Positions 32,083 to 40,871 are shown, counted from the first letter of the stretch. The stretch: DNA of 46,897 nt from an uncultured Thermomicrobiales bacterium (GCA_902806345.1 CADCWF010000008.1:1-46897), one strand, 5' to 3'. Notes: generated by a model from the letters alone, not told the origin. Made by a program: numbers and translations.

Positions 32083-33456
32083 TTAGAAGACTCCGCCGAG
32101 CAGCGGCAGGAGCAAGCGCTCCCAGTTCCGCGCCAGGTGGTCGCGGTAGGGCGCAGCGGCGACGATCCGGATCAACCGCCGGTGCTCTTCGTAGCGCTTG
32201 AAATCGTCGTCCGTCAGCCCCACCACCTCCCTCCAGGCCATCAGGTCGGTGAAGCCGACGGGCGGAGCATCGAAGGCGACCCAGACATCGGTCCGCCACT
32301 TCTCCGGCTTCGGGATGTCGATCAGCACCGCCTCCGGTTCGACCGCCGTACCGAGGTCGGCCGCAAGCGCTGCGGCGAGGCGGAGCTCAGCCTCGCGCCG
32401 CGCCGCCGGGTCGAAGAAGAGGTTGCCGAGCCGGCCGTAGAGCTCCGCGGCGCGGGCGCTGATCTCGACCCCGCGCTTGTGAATCCGGCGCTCCCGGAGC
32501 GCCGCCGTCAGCCGCCTCGTCGAGGGAGGCATCCCGGAATCGGCGAGGACGGCGAGGAGCGAGGCGTCGTCGAGCCCGGTCAGCTCCTCTGCCGAGAGCG
32601 CCCCTTGTGCCAGCGCGTCCTGGACCGCCCGCAGCAGCATCGCCATGCAGGCGCGGTTGGTGTGGTGCCAGTAGACGTTGTCGAACATCTCCTGGCGGGC
32701 GTTGATGAGCGAATGGAGCGGGCTGACGCCCTTAGCGCCGATGGCAACCCGCCGTTCCGGCGCGCCTCCAGCGGCCGTCTCGACGATCCGCAGAGCGTCG
32801 ATCAGGCGGGCACTGTCAACGCCGCCGTAGGGCACGTTGCAGGCGCGGGCGTCGCGCGGCAGGTAGTCCAGCTTGTCCATGTCGAGCGGGCCCGAGAGGA
32901 TGCCGCGGAGCACCCGGTCGGCGGGGGGGAGATCGCGCCCACGGGGATCGACCACGGCGGCGACGCGGGCCGGGTCGACGCCCCAGGCGTCGCGCAGGAT
33001 CAGCGCCACTTGCGGCCCTTCGATGATCCGGGCGCCGACCGTCTCGTGGGGCACGATCGGCGACCCGAGCTCCTCGATCGCGTGGGAGAACGGGTAGTGG
33101 CCGATGTCGTGGAGGAGGGCGGCGGAGGTCACCACCCGGGCGTCCTCGTCGGTGATCCAGGACCCTCCAGCCGTCGCTCGGAGGTGGGAGATGGCGAGCC
33201 GGGTTAGGTGGAGGACGCCCAGGGAGTGATCGTAGCGGGCGTGCTTGGCGCCAGGCCAGACCCGCGAAACGAAACCGAGCTGCTGGATGCGGTCGAGCCG
33301 GAGGAACGCCTGGGTCGAGACGAGCGCAAGCTCCGGTTCCGAGAGGGGGATCCGATCGTAGAGGGCGTCGCGGATCGTCGTCGCGACCGGGAACCGGGTG
33401 CCCGGCACCACCCCCGCGTCCTCGCCTCCTCGATCCGTCAAGGTTGCATCCGCCAT
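32083..33456 (-). CDS. HD-domain phosphohydrolase (dGTPase-like)
   Basis: 457 aa. IRDALYDRIPLSEPELALVSTQAFLRLDRIQQLG, then GAKHARYDHSLGVLHLTRLAI (H-x-R-x-DHS-x-G) and VVTSAALLHDIGHYPFSHAIEEL (the HD motif) identify the SAMHD1/dGTPase-like HD family. Further ligands lie in IPHET-like IVPHETVGARII and SGPLDMDKLDYLPRDARACNVPYG. Such enzymes hydrolyse dNTPs to nucleosides and triphosphate, or other phosphoesters. The C-terminal helical part (LGLTDDDFKRYEEHRRL) is less conserved. Start ATG 33456 follows a purine-rich stretch. Cytosolic; likely role nucleotide-pool control. Confidence 0.9.
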   Translation of the reverse strand: MADATLTDRGGEDAGVVPGTRFPVATTIRDALYDRIPLSEPELALVSTQAFLRLDRIQQLGFVSRVWPGAKHARYDHSLGVLHLTRLAISHLRATAGGSWITDEDARVVTSAALLHDIGHYPFSHAIEELGSPIVPHETVGARIIEGPQVALILRDAWGVDPARVAAVVDPRGRDLPPADRVLRGILSGPLDMDKLDYLPRDARACNVPYGGVDSARLIDALRIVETAAGGAPERRVAIGAKGVSPLHSLINARQEMFDNVYWHHTNRACMAMLLRAVQDALAQGALSAEELTGLDDASLLAVLADSGMPPSTRRLTAALRERRIHKRGVEISARAAELYGRLGNLFFDPAARREAELRLAAALAADLGTAVEPEAVLIDIPKPEKWRTDVWVAFDAPPVGFTDLMAWREVVGLTDDDFKRYEEHRRLIRIVAAAPYRDHLARNWERLLLPLLGGVF

Positions 33457-33554
33457 CCCCCGTCCCCCCGCCTGTAGGATACGTGGCACATGACGCATGG
33501 GATGGGGCGTCCCTCGGGAGGGTCGCCGTCCTCAGCGCTCGGGGGGAGCGGGTC

Positions 33555-33848
33555 GTGGCCACGGGCACGGCGGAAACGGCCGGCGGTGCCGACCGGGAGG
33601 CGATGCTTGCGCCGCCGACCGCCGATCTCCTCATACCGAGCGTGCCGACTGGGTCCGCCAACCGGACTGCGCTGCCGCTGGCGGCGACGCTCCTGATCCT
33701 CGGCCTCGCCTACTGGTGCGTCGATATCGTCTCGCCGGCACTCCCGGTGGTTCGCGAGTCGCTCGGACTCAACGCGACGGCGGCTGGGTTGGTGATGTCC
33801 GCCTTCTTCGGCGGCCGCCTGCTGGCGAACCTCCCCGCCGCCCTGCTA
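33555..33848 (+). pseudogene. MFS transporter N-terminus, truncated by the IS element
   Basis: From GTG 33555 (GGGGGGAG 6 nt upstream) the frame encodes about 98 codons: a polar N-terminus and the start of an MFS fold, ALPLAATLLILGLAYWCVDIVSPALPVVRESLGLNATAAGLVMSAFFGGRLLANLPAALL (TM1, TM2). At 33849 the reading frame enters the IS element and runs to a stop within it (33890). Past the IS no frame continues the transporter. The gene is therefore broken; the substrate of the former transporter is unknown. Confidence 0.8.
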
Positions 33849-34710
33849 GGGCGTGTTTGCAAAGGCGCCGTCAGAGCCAGGACAGGATGACGGCGAGGGT
33901 GACGGTCGCGTGGAAGGCCTCCTCCAGTTTGTCGTAGCGGGTGGCCACCGAGCGGTGCCGCTTGAGCCGGTTGATCGCCCGCTCGACGGCGTTGCGCTCG
34001 CGGTAGGCCGCCCGGTCGAAGCGGACCCCGCGGCGGGGCTCGGTCGCCTGCCGCGGGATGACGGCCCCGATGCCGCGGCGGCGCAGGTAGGCGCGGATGC
34101 GCCCGCCGGTGTAGCCCTTGTCGCCGGCGACCCGGGCCGGCCGGAGGCGGGGGCGGCCCCGGCCCGGCCGCGCGACCGCGCCCCGCTCCAGCAGCGCCTC
34201 GACCTGCGTGGCCTCGTGGCGCTGGCCGGCGGTCAGGACGAAGCAGACCGGCTTGCCGCCGCGCTCGGCGCGCAGGTGGAGCTTGGTCGAGAAGCCGCCG
34301 CGGGAGCGGCCGAGGGCGCGGTCGCCGCCCCCCTTTTGGCCCCCGCCGCGCTCTGGTGGGCGCGGACCGTGGTGCCGTCGAGGAAGTGGAGCGACCAGTC
34401 GAGGCCGCCGTTGGCGTCGGCCTCGGCCTGGAGGGCGGCGAGCGCCCGGTCCCAGACCCCGGCCGCGCGCCAGCGGCGGAACCGGGAGTACGCCGTCTGC
34501 CACGGCCCGAACTCGGCCGGCAGGTCGCGCCACGGGGCGCCGGTGCGCAGCCGCCAGAGGATCGCCTCGACCACCAGCCGGTGGGCCTTGTTCGGCCGCC
34601 CGGTGCGGGGGCGGGCCGGCGGCAGCAGCGGCTCGAGGCGGGACCACTGGCCGTCGGAGAGGAGGAAGCGGGCCATGCCCCAAGCCTACCACCCCTTTGC
34701 AAACACGCCC
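33849..34710 (-). mobile_element. IS5-family element (IS427-like), 862 bp
   Basis: Perfect 17-bp terminal inverted repeats GGGCGTGTTTGCAAAGG mark both ends (33849-33865 and 34694-34710), flanked by TA on both sides (33847-33848 and 34711-34712), the expected 2-bp target duplication of the IS427 group. The inside is almost filled by a two-frame transposase on the minus strand. It interrupts the MFS gene and looks recent, since repeats and transposase are intact. Confidence 0.93.
33871..34676 (-). CDS. IS5/IS427-type transposase (two frames, -1 shift)
   Basis: Frame A from ATG 34676 encodes the DDE start (ARFLLSDGQWSRLEPLLPP ... GRPNKAHRLVVEAILWRLRTGAPWRDLP and LDGTTVRAHQSAAG). At the run AAAAGGGGGG (minus strand 34337-34328) the homology continues in the -1 frame: GGGDRALGRSRGGFSTKLHL, ALVL-type VAGDKGYTGGRIR, and YRERNAVERAINRLKRHRSVATRYDKLEEAFHATVTLAVIL. 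This gives the D, D, E catalytic residues. A programmed -1 shift at such A/G runs is typical of the group, so this is probably active rather than broken. Confidence 0.9.
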
Positions 34711-34717
34711 TAGCCCC

Positions 34718-34845
34718 TCATGGCCGGGGTTCACCTGCTGACGAGGAAGCCCGAAACACGAACGCCGCCACGATCCCGGCGTCAACGAGCAGCGGGGCGA
34801 TGACCGCCCCGTCACGAACGCGGCCCACCACCTCTCGCAGAGGGT
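34718..34845 (-). pseudogene. Possible C-terminal fragment of an MFS transporter
   Basis: The minus strand reads LREVVGRVRDGAVIAPLLVDAGIVAAFVFRASSSAGEPRP ending in TGA at 34720-34718, shown here only by its key parts: RDGAVIAPLLVDAG and VAAFVFRASS. It looks like the last helix of an MFS protein. It is on the opposite strand to the truncated MFS N-terminus at 33555, which would need an inversion if both come from one gene. Too short to be sure. Confidence 0.3.
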
Positions 34846-34846
34846 G

Positions 34847-35500
34847 TTATCGCCTGAGGCGTCGAACGGCGACGACGTTGTCGGTGACGGTGGCGGTCTC
34901 CCCGTTGGGGCCGACGGCCAGACGTTCGGGCGCCCCCAGGCGGTCGGTGTCCCACCGCCCCGGGCTCAGGTCGAGCGCGGCCAGCGTCTCGTGCGGGGTC
35001 GGGAAGCGCCTGTCCGGGTCTTGGTTCCACGACCACGGCGCGACCGAGGCGTGCTCGACGATCAACAGGAGGCCGCCCGGCGCCACGGCGCCTGCCGCCG
35101 CTCGCAGAACGCGGTCGCGAGGAAACTCCACTGGCGAGTGCAGGTACTGGGCGGAGACGAGGTCGAAGGCGCCCGCCGGAAAGGAGTGGGCGAGGTCGTG
35201 CTGCTGGAAGTCGATCCGGGCCGCGACGCCGGCCGCGGCGGCGTGCGTCGCCGCCCGTTCGAGGGCGGTGGTGGACACGTCGACGGCGGTCACCCGCCAG
35301 CCAAGCCGGGCTAGCCAGACGGCATCGCCTCCTTCGCCGCAGCCGAGGTCCAGCGCCGTGCCCGCTGGGAGCGGCCCGGCGACATCGACCAGGACAGCGT
35401 TCGCGCTCCCGCTCCACACCCGCTGGTGCGCGCGGTAGTGCGCCTCCCAGAACCGCCGGGCCTCGCCGTTGCCACCTTCGCCGTGCGGTGCAACCGCCAT
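34847..35500 (-). CDS. Class I SAM-dependent methyltransferase (TehB/UbiE-like)
   Basis: 217 aa. FWEAHYRAHQRVWSGSANAVLVDVAGPLPAGTALDLGCGEGGDAVWLARLGWRVTAVDVSTTALERA contains motif I (LDLGCGEGGDA) and the acidic end of strand 2 (AVDVS). Later FQQHDLAHSFPAGAFDLVSAQYLHS is motif II/post-I, and AVAPGGLLLIVEHASVAPWSW motif III. Resembles the Methyltransf_25/TehB group acting on small molecules or oxyanions. The ATG at 35500 is followed 76 nt upstream by the thioredoxin-reductase-like gene on the same strand, so co-expression is likely. Confidence 0.88.
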   Translation of the reverse strand: MAVAPHGEGGNGEARRFWEAHYRAHQRVWSGSANAVLVDVAGPLPAGTALDLGCGEGGDAVWLARLGWRVTAVDVSTTALERAATHAAAAGVAARIDFQQHDLAHSFPAGAFDLVSAQYLHSPVEFPRDRVLRAAAGAVAPGGLLLIVEHASVAPWSWNQDPDRRFPTPHETLAALDLSPGRWDTDRLGAPERLAVGPNGETATVTDNVVAVRRLRR

Positions 35501-35576
35501 GCTTCGTTTCCCCCCCTTTCTTTCCCAGGCTCGTCGGTTGTGTGCGGCGGCCGTGGGGCGCACGACGGCCACGGCG

Positions 35577-36716
35577 TCATAGGCCGCGGCGACGAGCGCC
35601 GAGCATCGGCTCGCCCTCCTCGGCGTCCGTCTTCACGAAAAGCGGCTCGTCCACCGTCCGGCTTCGGGTGCGGTAGGAGGCCACGGCACGGGCGGTTTCC
35701 TCCGCGATCAGGTCGGCGTTGATTGCCGCGCCGGCCTGCAGACCGGCGGCGGCGGCGGTGACGACCTGGGCGAGCGGGTCGGCGACGTTGCCGGCAACCC
35801 ACACCCCCGGGACCGAGGTGGCCCCGGAGGCGTCGCCGGGGACGGCGCTGCCGATGACGTAACCGGCGATCTCCTTGTCGGCCGCATCCAGGCCCAAGGC
35901 GGCCAGCATCCCGGTGCGCGCCGTGAATCGAGGCGCCACCACGACGGCCTGGCGTGGGACGACCTCGCCTGAGCGCAGCCGGACACCGGCGAGCCGGTCG
36001 TCCTCGACTTCGAGGGCCATGACCTCGCCCTCGACGACTTCGATACCGCGGGCGGTCAGCTGCTCGGTCTGCTCCTCGGACAGGGTCGGCGAGGTGTGCC
36101 GAAACAGGACCACGTTGGCGCTCCACTGCCGCCACAGCAACGCGCCGTGGACGGCAGAGGGCCCGGTGCCGAGGATGCCAACCGCCTGGTCGCGGACCTC
36201 CCAGCCGTGGCAGTAGGGGCAGTGCAGCACGTCGCGGCCCCACCGCTCGGCCACGCCCGGCACTTCGGGCAGCTCGTCGACCAGGCCGGTGGCGACCAGC
36301 AGGCGCCTCGACCGCACCGAGCGGCCATCCGCCAAGTCGACCTCGAATCGGTGGCCATCAGGTTCATCGGACGGTTCCTCCCGATCACCCGCCAGGTGCC
36401 GGAGTCCGACGACCGTGGCGCCGACGACCGGCACGCCGTACTGGGCGACCTCGGCCCGGCCGGTGGCAAGCAGGGCGTTCGGCGTCACGCCTTCGCTGGT
36501 CAGGTAGTTGTGGACGTGCCCGGCGGGCGAGTTGCGGGCGTCGCCGGCGTCGACGACCAGCACCGTACGGCGTGCCCGTCCCAGCGCCAAGGCGCCGCTG
36601 AGTCCCGCCGCACCGCCGCCGACGACCACCACGTCGTAGGTCGCGTCCAACTCCTGCCGCGGTGACGCCGGGCCTGCCGGCGATTTGGCCGCTGTCCGCT
36701 CTACCGTCGTATCCAC
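35577..36716 (-). CDS. Thioredoxin-reductase-like NAD(P)/FAD flavoprotein
   Basis: 379 aa from GTG 36716 (GAGAGG 7 nt upstream). Two Rossmann motifs: VVVVGGGAAGLSGALALGRARRTVLVVDAG for FAD and VGILGTGPSAVHGALLWRQW for NAD(P)H. HCPYCHGWEV gives the redox-active C-x-x-C, and the end SVPGVWVAGNVADPLAQVVTAAAAGLQAGAAINADLI closes the fold. Length is greater than classic TrxB (about 320) because of an N-terminal polar extension of about 28 residues and a C-terminal tail. It may reduce thioredoxin or act as an alkyl-hydroperoxide-reductase-like or mycothiol-like reductase. Its partner in the operon is the methyltransferase. Confidence 0.9.
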   Translation of the reverse strand: MDTTVERTAAKSPAGPASPRQELDATYDVVVVGGGAAGLSGALALGRARRTVLVVDAGDARNSPAGHVHNYLTSEGVTPNALLATGRAEVAQYGVPVVGATVVGLRHLAGDREEPSDEPDGHRFEVDLADGRSVRSRRLLVATGLVDELPEVPGVAERWGRDVLHCPYCHGWEVRDQAVGILGTGPSAVHGALLWRQWSANVVLFRHTSPTLSEEQTEQLTARGIEVVEGEVMALEVEDDRLAGVRLRSGEVVPRQAVVVAPRFTARTGMLAALGLDAADKEIAGYVIGSAVPGDASGATSVPGVWVAGNVADPLAQVVTAAAAGLQAGAAINADLIAEETARAVASYRTRSRTVDEPLFVKTDAEEGEPMLGARRRGL

Positions 36717-37223
36717 CGCAGGTCCTCTCGCGCTCAAACGGCCGTTGTCTCCCAACCGCTGGTAGGTCAGGGCGACCGCCTCTCGCCGCAGTGTGCTACG
36801 CCACGCCGGTGATAGCAACACATATTGCCATTACGGCAAATGTCGATCGGTGAGCACCACGGCCGCTGCTCTACCCCCGGCTCCGCGGCTTGTCCCGGAG
36901 CAGGGGGCGCCTTCGTCGCGACAGTCCCTCCGGCCACACCGGCTTGGAATCCACGCTTGCTGGAGGGGCACAACGGTTGCTTGCCTGCAACCGGGCCTGG
37001 TTCCCCGCGCGGCGAGACGCGTGACGGAACATCGAGGTGCGGTGTCGGGACGACCCGATCGCGCGTCTCCCGTGGCTTCGGCTGCCGGGCGCCGGCGGAG
37101 CTCCGAATCCAGGTCGTGGCGGCCACGCCGACGATCCCCACGAGGACCAAATCGGGGCAAGACAGATACGCTTCTATTGGGGGACCAGTGCACGGCGTGG
37201 GGTGGGGTACGAGAACTCCTCCA
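36717..37223. other. Gene-free stretch upstream of the flavoprotein operon
   Basis: About 500 nt without a convincing gene. It contains the operator-like palindrome at 36825-36839 and a short hydrophobic frame on the minus strand near 37150 (VLVGIVGVAATTW) that has no supporting start or end signals. Confidence 0.45.
36825..36839. promoter_or_regulatory. Operator-like inverted repeat TTGCC-N5-GGCAA
   Basis: A perfect 5-bp arms inverted repeat, extended by CAT/ATG flanks with one extra base on the left, lies about 110 nt upstream of the flavoprotein gene. AT-rich context within GC-rich DNA suggests a promoter or operator. No regulator gene is adjacent. Confidence 0.4.
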
Positions 37224-38063
37224 CTATCTACGCCCAGCGTCGCGGGGTCCGCGGCCGCGGTAAACGGGGGTAACCTCGTCGACGAGGTCGCCGAAGCGCC
37301 GCGCGGCGAGTGCGGCCAGGGGCGCGGCGACGAGGGTGGCGACGGCCGCCAGCAGCAGCAGGACCCCGAGAGCCGGCACCACCCGCCCCTGGTCGGTCGC
37401 CAGCGCCGGTAGCCGACCCAGGACCAGGAGCAAGGCCAACTCCGCGACGAACGTGACGACGGCGATCGGCAGGAGCGCCGTCGGCGGCGACAGTTCGCCC
37501 AGGAGCACGGCGGCGCCGGCCAGGGCGAAGGCGATCGCCAGGGCGAGCAGGCCGGCGGGCTCGCCGAGGTCGGTGCCGGGGGAGCCCAGCACCGCCGGTA
37601 CCAGGAGCGCGGCCGGCAGCCAAACCAGCGCCGCGCGCTCCGGTTGGTCGGTCGAGACCGTCGCCGTCCAGACCCACATGCCCCCTATCAGCACCAGCGT
37701 GCCCAAGGTCACCCAGACGAGCGCCCCGGCCGACCCCGACGACCAGGAGACGAAGGGCGTCCGTGAGAGCGCGGCCTGGAGCGCCAGACTGGGCAGGAGC
37801 ATGGCGGTCCCGGCCAGCGCCATCCACCAGAGGCGCCGCCAGCGGTCCAGGTCCAGCTCCCGCGCCAAGACGATCCCGACGATCTGGACGGCCACCACGA
37901 CGAGCGTCGGGATCGGCAACCCGGTCTCGGGCAAGGGGAGGACGCCGCTGGCCCCGATGGCGGCAAGGAGCGCGGTGACGAGCAGCGGCGCGGCGGCGGC
38001 GAGCGCCGAGGCGGCGCCGGCCGGACCCGCCGACTCAGGCGCCCGGCGGGGCCGCGACGGCAT
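37224..38063 (-). CDS. Multi-pass membrane protein, unknown function
   Basis: 279 aa from ATG 38063 (a GTG at 38099 in frame is an alternative). About eight hydrophobic segments are visible, including APLLVTALLAAIGASGVL, TLVVVAVQIVGIVL, LWWMALAGTAMLLPSLAL, VWVTLGTLVLIGGMWVW, LAIAFALAGAAVLLG, LPIAVVTFVAELALLLVL and LGVLLLLAAVATLVAAPLAAL. The tail (RRFGDLVDEVTPVYRGRG) is basic and cytoplasmic. It follows the PHP gene on the same strand with a 52-nt gap. No family recognised. Confidence 0.75.
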   Translation of the reverse strand: MPSRPRRAPESAGPAGAASALAAAAPLLVTALLAAIGASGVLPLPETGLPIPTLVVVAVQIVGIVLARELDLDRWRRLWWMALAGTAMLLPSLALQAALSRTPFVSWSSGSAGALVWVTLGTLVLIGGMWVWTATVSTDQPERAALVWLPAALLVPAVLGSPGTDLGEPAGLLALAIAFALAGAAVLLGELSPPTALLPIAVVTFVAELALLLVLGRLPALATDQGRVVPALGVLLLLAAVATLVAAPLAALAARRFGDLVDEVTPVYRGRGPRDAGRR

Positions 38064-38115
38064 GGTCGGGATGGCACGGGGAGCGGGGGGCCGCGACACG
38101 CGGGACGCGGCGGGG

Positions 38116-38940
38116 CTAGGCGGCGCGCGAGGGGCGCAGCGAGGCGATCGGGACGGGAGTGGGCCGACGGTTGCGGAACGAGGCGACCGTGTCGATGCCG
38201 CACAGCTCGAGCATGTCCAGCGTCGTCGCCAGCCCGGCCCCGATCGTCTGCGGCGCGTGGGAATCGGTGCCGGTGGTGATCGAACGCCCGCCCTCGTCGG
38301 CGTACCAGCGCACGATCGCCGGCCCCGGCATGCTCGCCCTCGGGGTCTGGCGCAGGCCCGAGGTGTTGATCTCGAAGGCGACGCCGCGCTCGATCATCGC
38401 CCGGAAGATGGGCAACAGACGCTCCCGATAGGCGAGGGGGTCGTAGGAACGGTGGCTCTTCGGGGCGTAGCGTTTCGGCAGATCGAGGTGGCCGATGGTG
38501 TCGAACCAGCCGGTGCTGACCGCGAGTTCGACCTGGGCAAGATAGGGCAGGAACACGTCGTCGAGCGAGCGGCCACCGAAATAGTCGGGGAAGATGATCT
38601 CGCCGCCGACCGCGTAGTGGACCGAACCGATCACGAAGTCGTAGCGCGCTCCCCACTCGGCGACGAACCGCTCGACCTGGGGCGCGATCCCCTCGTTGAA
38701 ATCCACCTCGACCCCGGCGAGGACGGTTAGCCGGCCGGCGTACTCGCGCCGCGCTTCCTCGATGGCTGCCAGGTACGCCTCGGGCCGGTAGTAGCCGAAG
38801 CCGAGGTCGGCAGGCTCGTGGTCGACGTGGTCGGTGAAGGCGATCTCGGTCACCCCGGCCGCCACCGCCGCCTCGCACTGGGTCCGCATCGGGATCGCGC
38901 AGTCGACCGAGAAGTCGGTGTGGACGTGGTAATCGAACAC
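38116..38940 (-). CDS. PHP-domain histidinol-phosphatase family (HisJ-like)
   Basis: 274 aa from GTG 38940 with AGGGAG 4 nt upstream. FDYHVHTDFSVDC carries the first H-x-H motif, VTEIAFTDHVDHE the second metal site, TVLAGVEVDFNEG, FVIGSVHYAVGG, STGWFDTIGHLDLPKRYAP and FEINTSGLRQTP, SITTGTDSHAPQTIGAGL supply the other metal ligands. This is the ordered PHP barrel of HisJ/HisK-type histidinol-phosphate phosphatases, which remove phosphate from histidinol phosphate in histidine synthesis, although some PHP proteins act on other phosphoesters. No other his gene is near. Confidence 0.9.
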   Translation of the reverse strand: MFDYHVHTDFSVDCAIPMRTQCEAAVAAGVTEIAFTDHVDHEPADLGFGYYRPEAYLAAIEEARREYAGRLTVLAGVEVDFNEGIAPQVERFVAEWGARYDFVIGSVHYAVGGEIIFPDYFGGRSLDDVFLPYLAQVELAVSTGWFDTIGHLDLPKRYAPKSHRSYDPLAYRERLLPIFRAMIERGVAFEINTSGLRQTPRASMPGPAIVRWYADEGGRSITTGTDSHAPQTIGAGLATTLDMLELCGIDTVASFRNRRPTPVPIASLRPSRAA

Positions 38941-39061
38941 TCGGCTCCCTGTCCCCGATCGCGCCGAACCCGGCCGAGCGGCACTATACCAGCCGTCCGG
39001 CCCGCCCCGGTTCCGGGCGGGCGCCCTGCTAGAATCGCGCCGCGCTCCGGGAGGGCACCGC

Positions 39062-39853
39062 GTGACCCAGGTCGTGACCGAACTCGTGACGGCGTGGGAA
39101 GTGTTCTCCGCCGACCTGATCGCGTTCACGATCCACGCCGTCGAGGCGGTCGTCGTCGCCCTGGTTGCGATCGTCATCGCCCGCCTGCTCCGGCAGCGCG
39201 TGGCCGCCGGGTTGCTTCGGGCACGGGCCGACCCCCACGTCGCCACCCTCGCCTCCAACGCCGTGCTGGTCGGCGTCTACGCACTGGCGGCAACTTTGAT
39301 CGTCTCCCTGCTCGGTGGTAACTGGACCTCGGCGGTCACCATCCTCAGCGCCGGCACCGTCGCCCTGACCCTGGCCCTCCAGGACGTCCTGCGGGGCTTC
39401 GTCGCCGGCGTCTACCTGCTGCTCGAGCGGCCCTTCGCGATCGGCGACCGGATCAAGGTGCGCGATGTCGAAGGGACGGTCGAGGCGATCGACCTACGGA
39501 CCACGGTCCTCCGCGGCGAAGGAGCCGGGGTCGTCGTCGTGCCGAACGCGACCGTCTTCGCCGAGATCCTGACCAACCGCTCGCTCGGTCACCTCACGCG
39601 GACGACGGCACGGATCTCCAAGCTGCCGGCCGGGAGTGCCGATCCTCTCCCTGCGATCGAGGAAGCGGTCTCCAGACTGCCCGGGCTCGTCGGAGCGCCG
39701 CGTCTGGACGAGGTGACGGCCGACGAAGATGGCCTGGCCGTCGCCGTCAGCGTCGCCCATGCGCCGGATGCCGAAATCGCCCCGGCCCTCGCGGCCCGGC
39801 TGCGGGAGCGCTTCCCAGCGGCCGCCGTCTCCGTCGTCCGGAGCCCGGCGTGA
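39062..39853 (+). CDS. Mechanosensitive channel, MscS family
   Basis: 263 aa from GTG 39062 (GGGAGGG 7 nt upstream). Three membrane helices: FTIHAVEAVVVALVAIVIARLL, NAVLVGVYALAATLIVSLLGG and the pore helix TSAVTILSAGTVALTLALQDVLRGFVAGVYLLLE. The beta domain starts at RPFAIGDRIKVRDVEGTVEAIDLRTTVLRGEGAGVVVVPNATVFAEILTNRS, the MscS hallmark. The C-terminal alpha/beta part (VAVSVAHAPDAEIAPALAARLRERFP) closes the cage. It relieves osmotic downshock by opening in response to membrane tension. Its stop overlaps the nadD start (GTGA), so the pair is coupled. Confidence 0.93.
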   Translation: MTQVVTELVTAWEVFSADLIAFTIHAVEAVVVALVAIVIARLLRQRVAAGLLRARADPHVATLASNAVLVGVYALAATLIVSLLGGNWTSAVTILSAGTVALTLALQDVLRGFVAGVYLLLERPFAIGDRIKVRDVEGTVEAIDLRTTVLRGEGAGVVVVPNATVFAEILTNRSLGHLTRTTARISKLPAGSADPLPAIEEAVSRLPGLVGAPRLDEVTADEDGLAVAVSVAHAPDAEIAPALAARLRERFPAAAVSVVRSPA

Positions 39854-40455
39854 GCCTGCGGGAGCGGATCGGCGTCTTCGGCGGGACCTTCGACCCAGTC
39901 CACGTCGGGCACCTGATCGTCGCGGCCGACCTCCGCCACGCGCTGCGGCTCGACCGGGTGCTCTACGTCCCCGCCGGGCGGCCTCCCCACAAGGACGCCG
40001 ATCTTGTCTCCGCCGACGCCGACCGGCTGGCGATGATCGAGCTCGCGCTCGCCGACGATCCGCTGGCCGAGATCTCGACGGTCGACCTGGAGCGACCCGG
40101 CCCGTCCTACACGGTCGACCTTCTCGCGATCCTGCGTTCGAAGCTTCCGGACGGCCAGCTCGTGTTCCTGATGGGGGAGGACTCGCTTCGCGACCTGCCG
40201 ACCTGGCACCGCCCCAAGGAGATCGCACATCTGGCCGAGTTCGGCGTCGCCACCCGGCCGGGCGTCGCCTTCGACCCGGAGGCGATCTGCGCCCAACTGC
40301 CGGCTGCCCGTGGACGCATCTCCGTCGTCGAGACCGTCCAGCTCTCGATCTCGTCGTCCGACATCCGGCGTCGGGTCCGGGCCGGTGCGCCGATCCGCCA
40401 TCAGGTGCCGCGCGCGGTCGAGGACTTTATCGCCGAGCGGAGGCTGTACCGCTGA
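39850..40455 (+). CDS. nadD: Nicotinate-nucleotide adenylyltransferase
   Basis: 201 aa from GTG 39850, overlapping the mscS stop by 4 nt. IGVFGGTFDPVHVGHLIVAADLRHAL contains the nucleotidyltransferase (T/H)-x-G-H signature, LYVPAGRPPHKDADLVSADADRLAMIELAL and VFLMGEDSLRDLPTWHRPKEI continue, and SISSSDIRRRVRAGAPIRHQVPRAVEDFI is the ISSS/T-x-I-R motif. The enzyme adenylates nicotinate mononucleotide in NAD synthesis. Length is normal. Confidence 0.96.
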   Translation: MSLRERIGVFGGTFDPVHVGHLIVAADLRHALRLDRVLYVPAGRPPHKDADLVSADADRLAMIELALADDPLAEISTVDLERPGPSYTVDLLAILRSKLPDGQLVFLMGEDSLRDLPTWHRPKEIAHLAEFGVATRPGVAFDPEAICAQLPAARGRISVVETVQLSISSSDIRRRVRAGAPIRHQVPRAVEDFIAERRLYR

Positions 40456-40871
40456 ACTCCGATTCGCTAAGCGACAGATCCGGGATCGGTGCGATCGGGT
40501 TGTCTCGCCCCGAACCGTCATCCTCAACAACGTGAAGGATCGTGACTCGGGAACCCACCGCAGCGGCATCGATGGGTCGGTGATTCAAGGAACGTCAGAG
40601 AGCCTTGGATTGTAGGCGTGCGATGACGGTGGCTGACCGGCGGCCGCTGCGGGCGGCGTTGTTGCCGATCGATCGCCGGTGTTTCGCTCGTGGCGGCAAT
40701 CGCACGGTCGGTCCCTCGCCTGAAAAACACGCGGCGCCGCCACGCATACGGGACCTGGGCAATGGCTTAGGGAATCGTGCTCCCGCCCTTCGGGCTCGCG
40801 GGTGGGAGTCGCCGCCATTCACCCAGCCTGTCCAACCGGATCCCGCTGTACCAGGCGTCCTCCCGCTTGCC
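40456..40871. other. Gene-free stretch between nadD and hspR
   Basis: About 415 nt of convergent intergenic DNA. It contains a dispersed-repeat copy (40515-40550) and a hairpin-rich segment around 40782-40812 (GCCCTTCGGGC within CTCCC...GGGAG) that could terminate hspR. No gene seen. Confidence 0.5.
40515..40550 (+). repeat. Dispersed repeat copy (CCGTCATCCTCAACAACGTG...)
   Basis: CCGTCATCCTCAACAACGTG continuing to GAAGGATCGTGACTCGG resembles the minus-strand sequence at 16892-16861 (CCGTGATCCTGAGCAAAGCG then AAGGATCTCTCG), about 21 of the first 27 positions matching. Both lie in intergenic DNA. It is of the type GTCATCCTGAGCGAAGCGAAGGATC that is common as a dispersed non-coding repeat. Confidence 0.5.
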
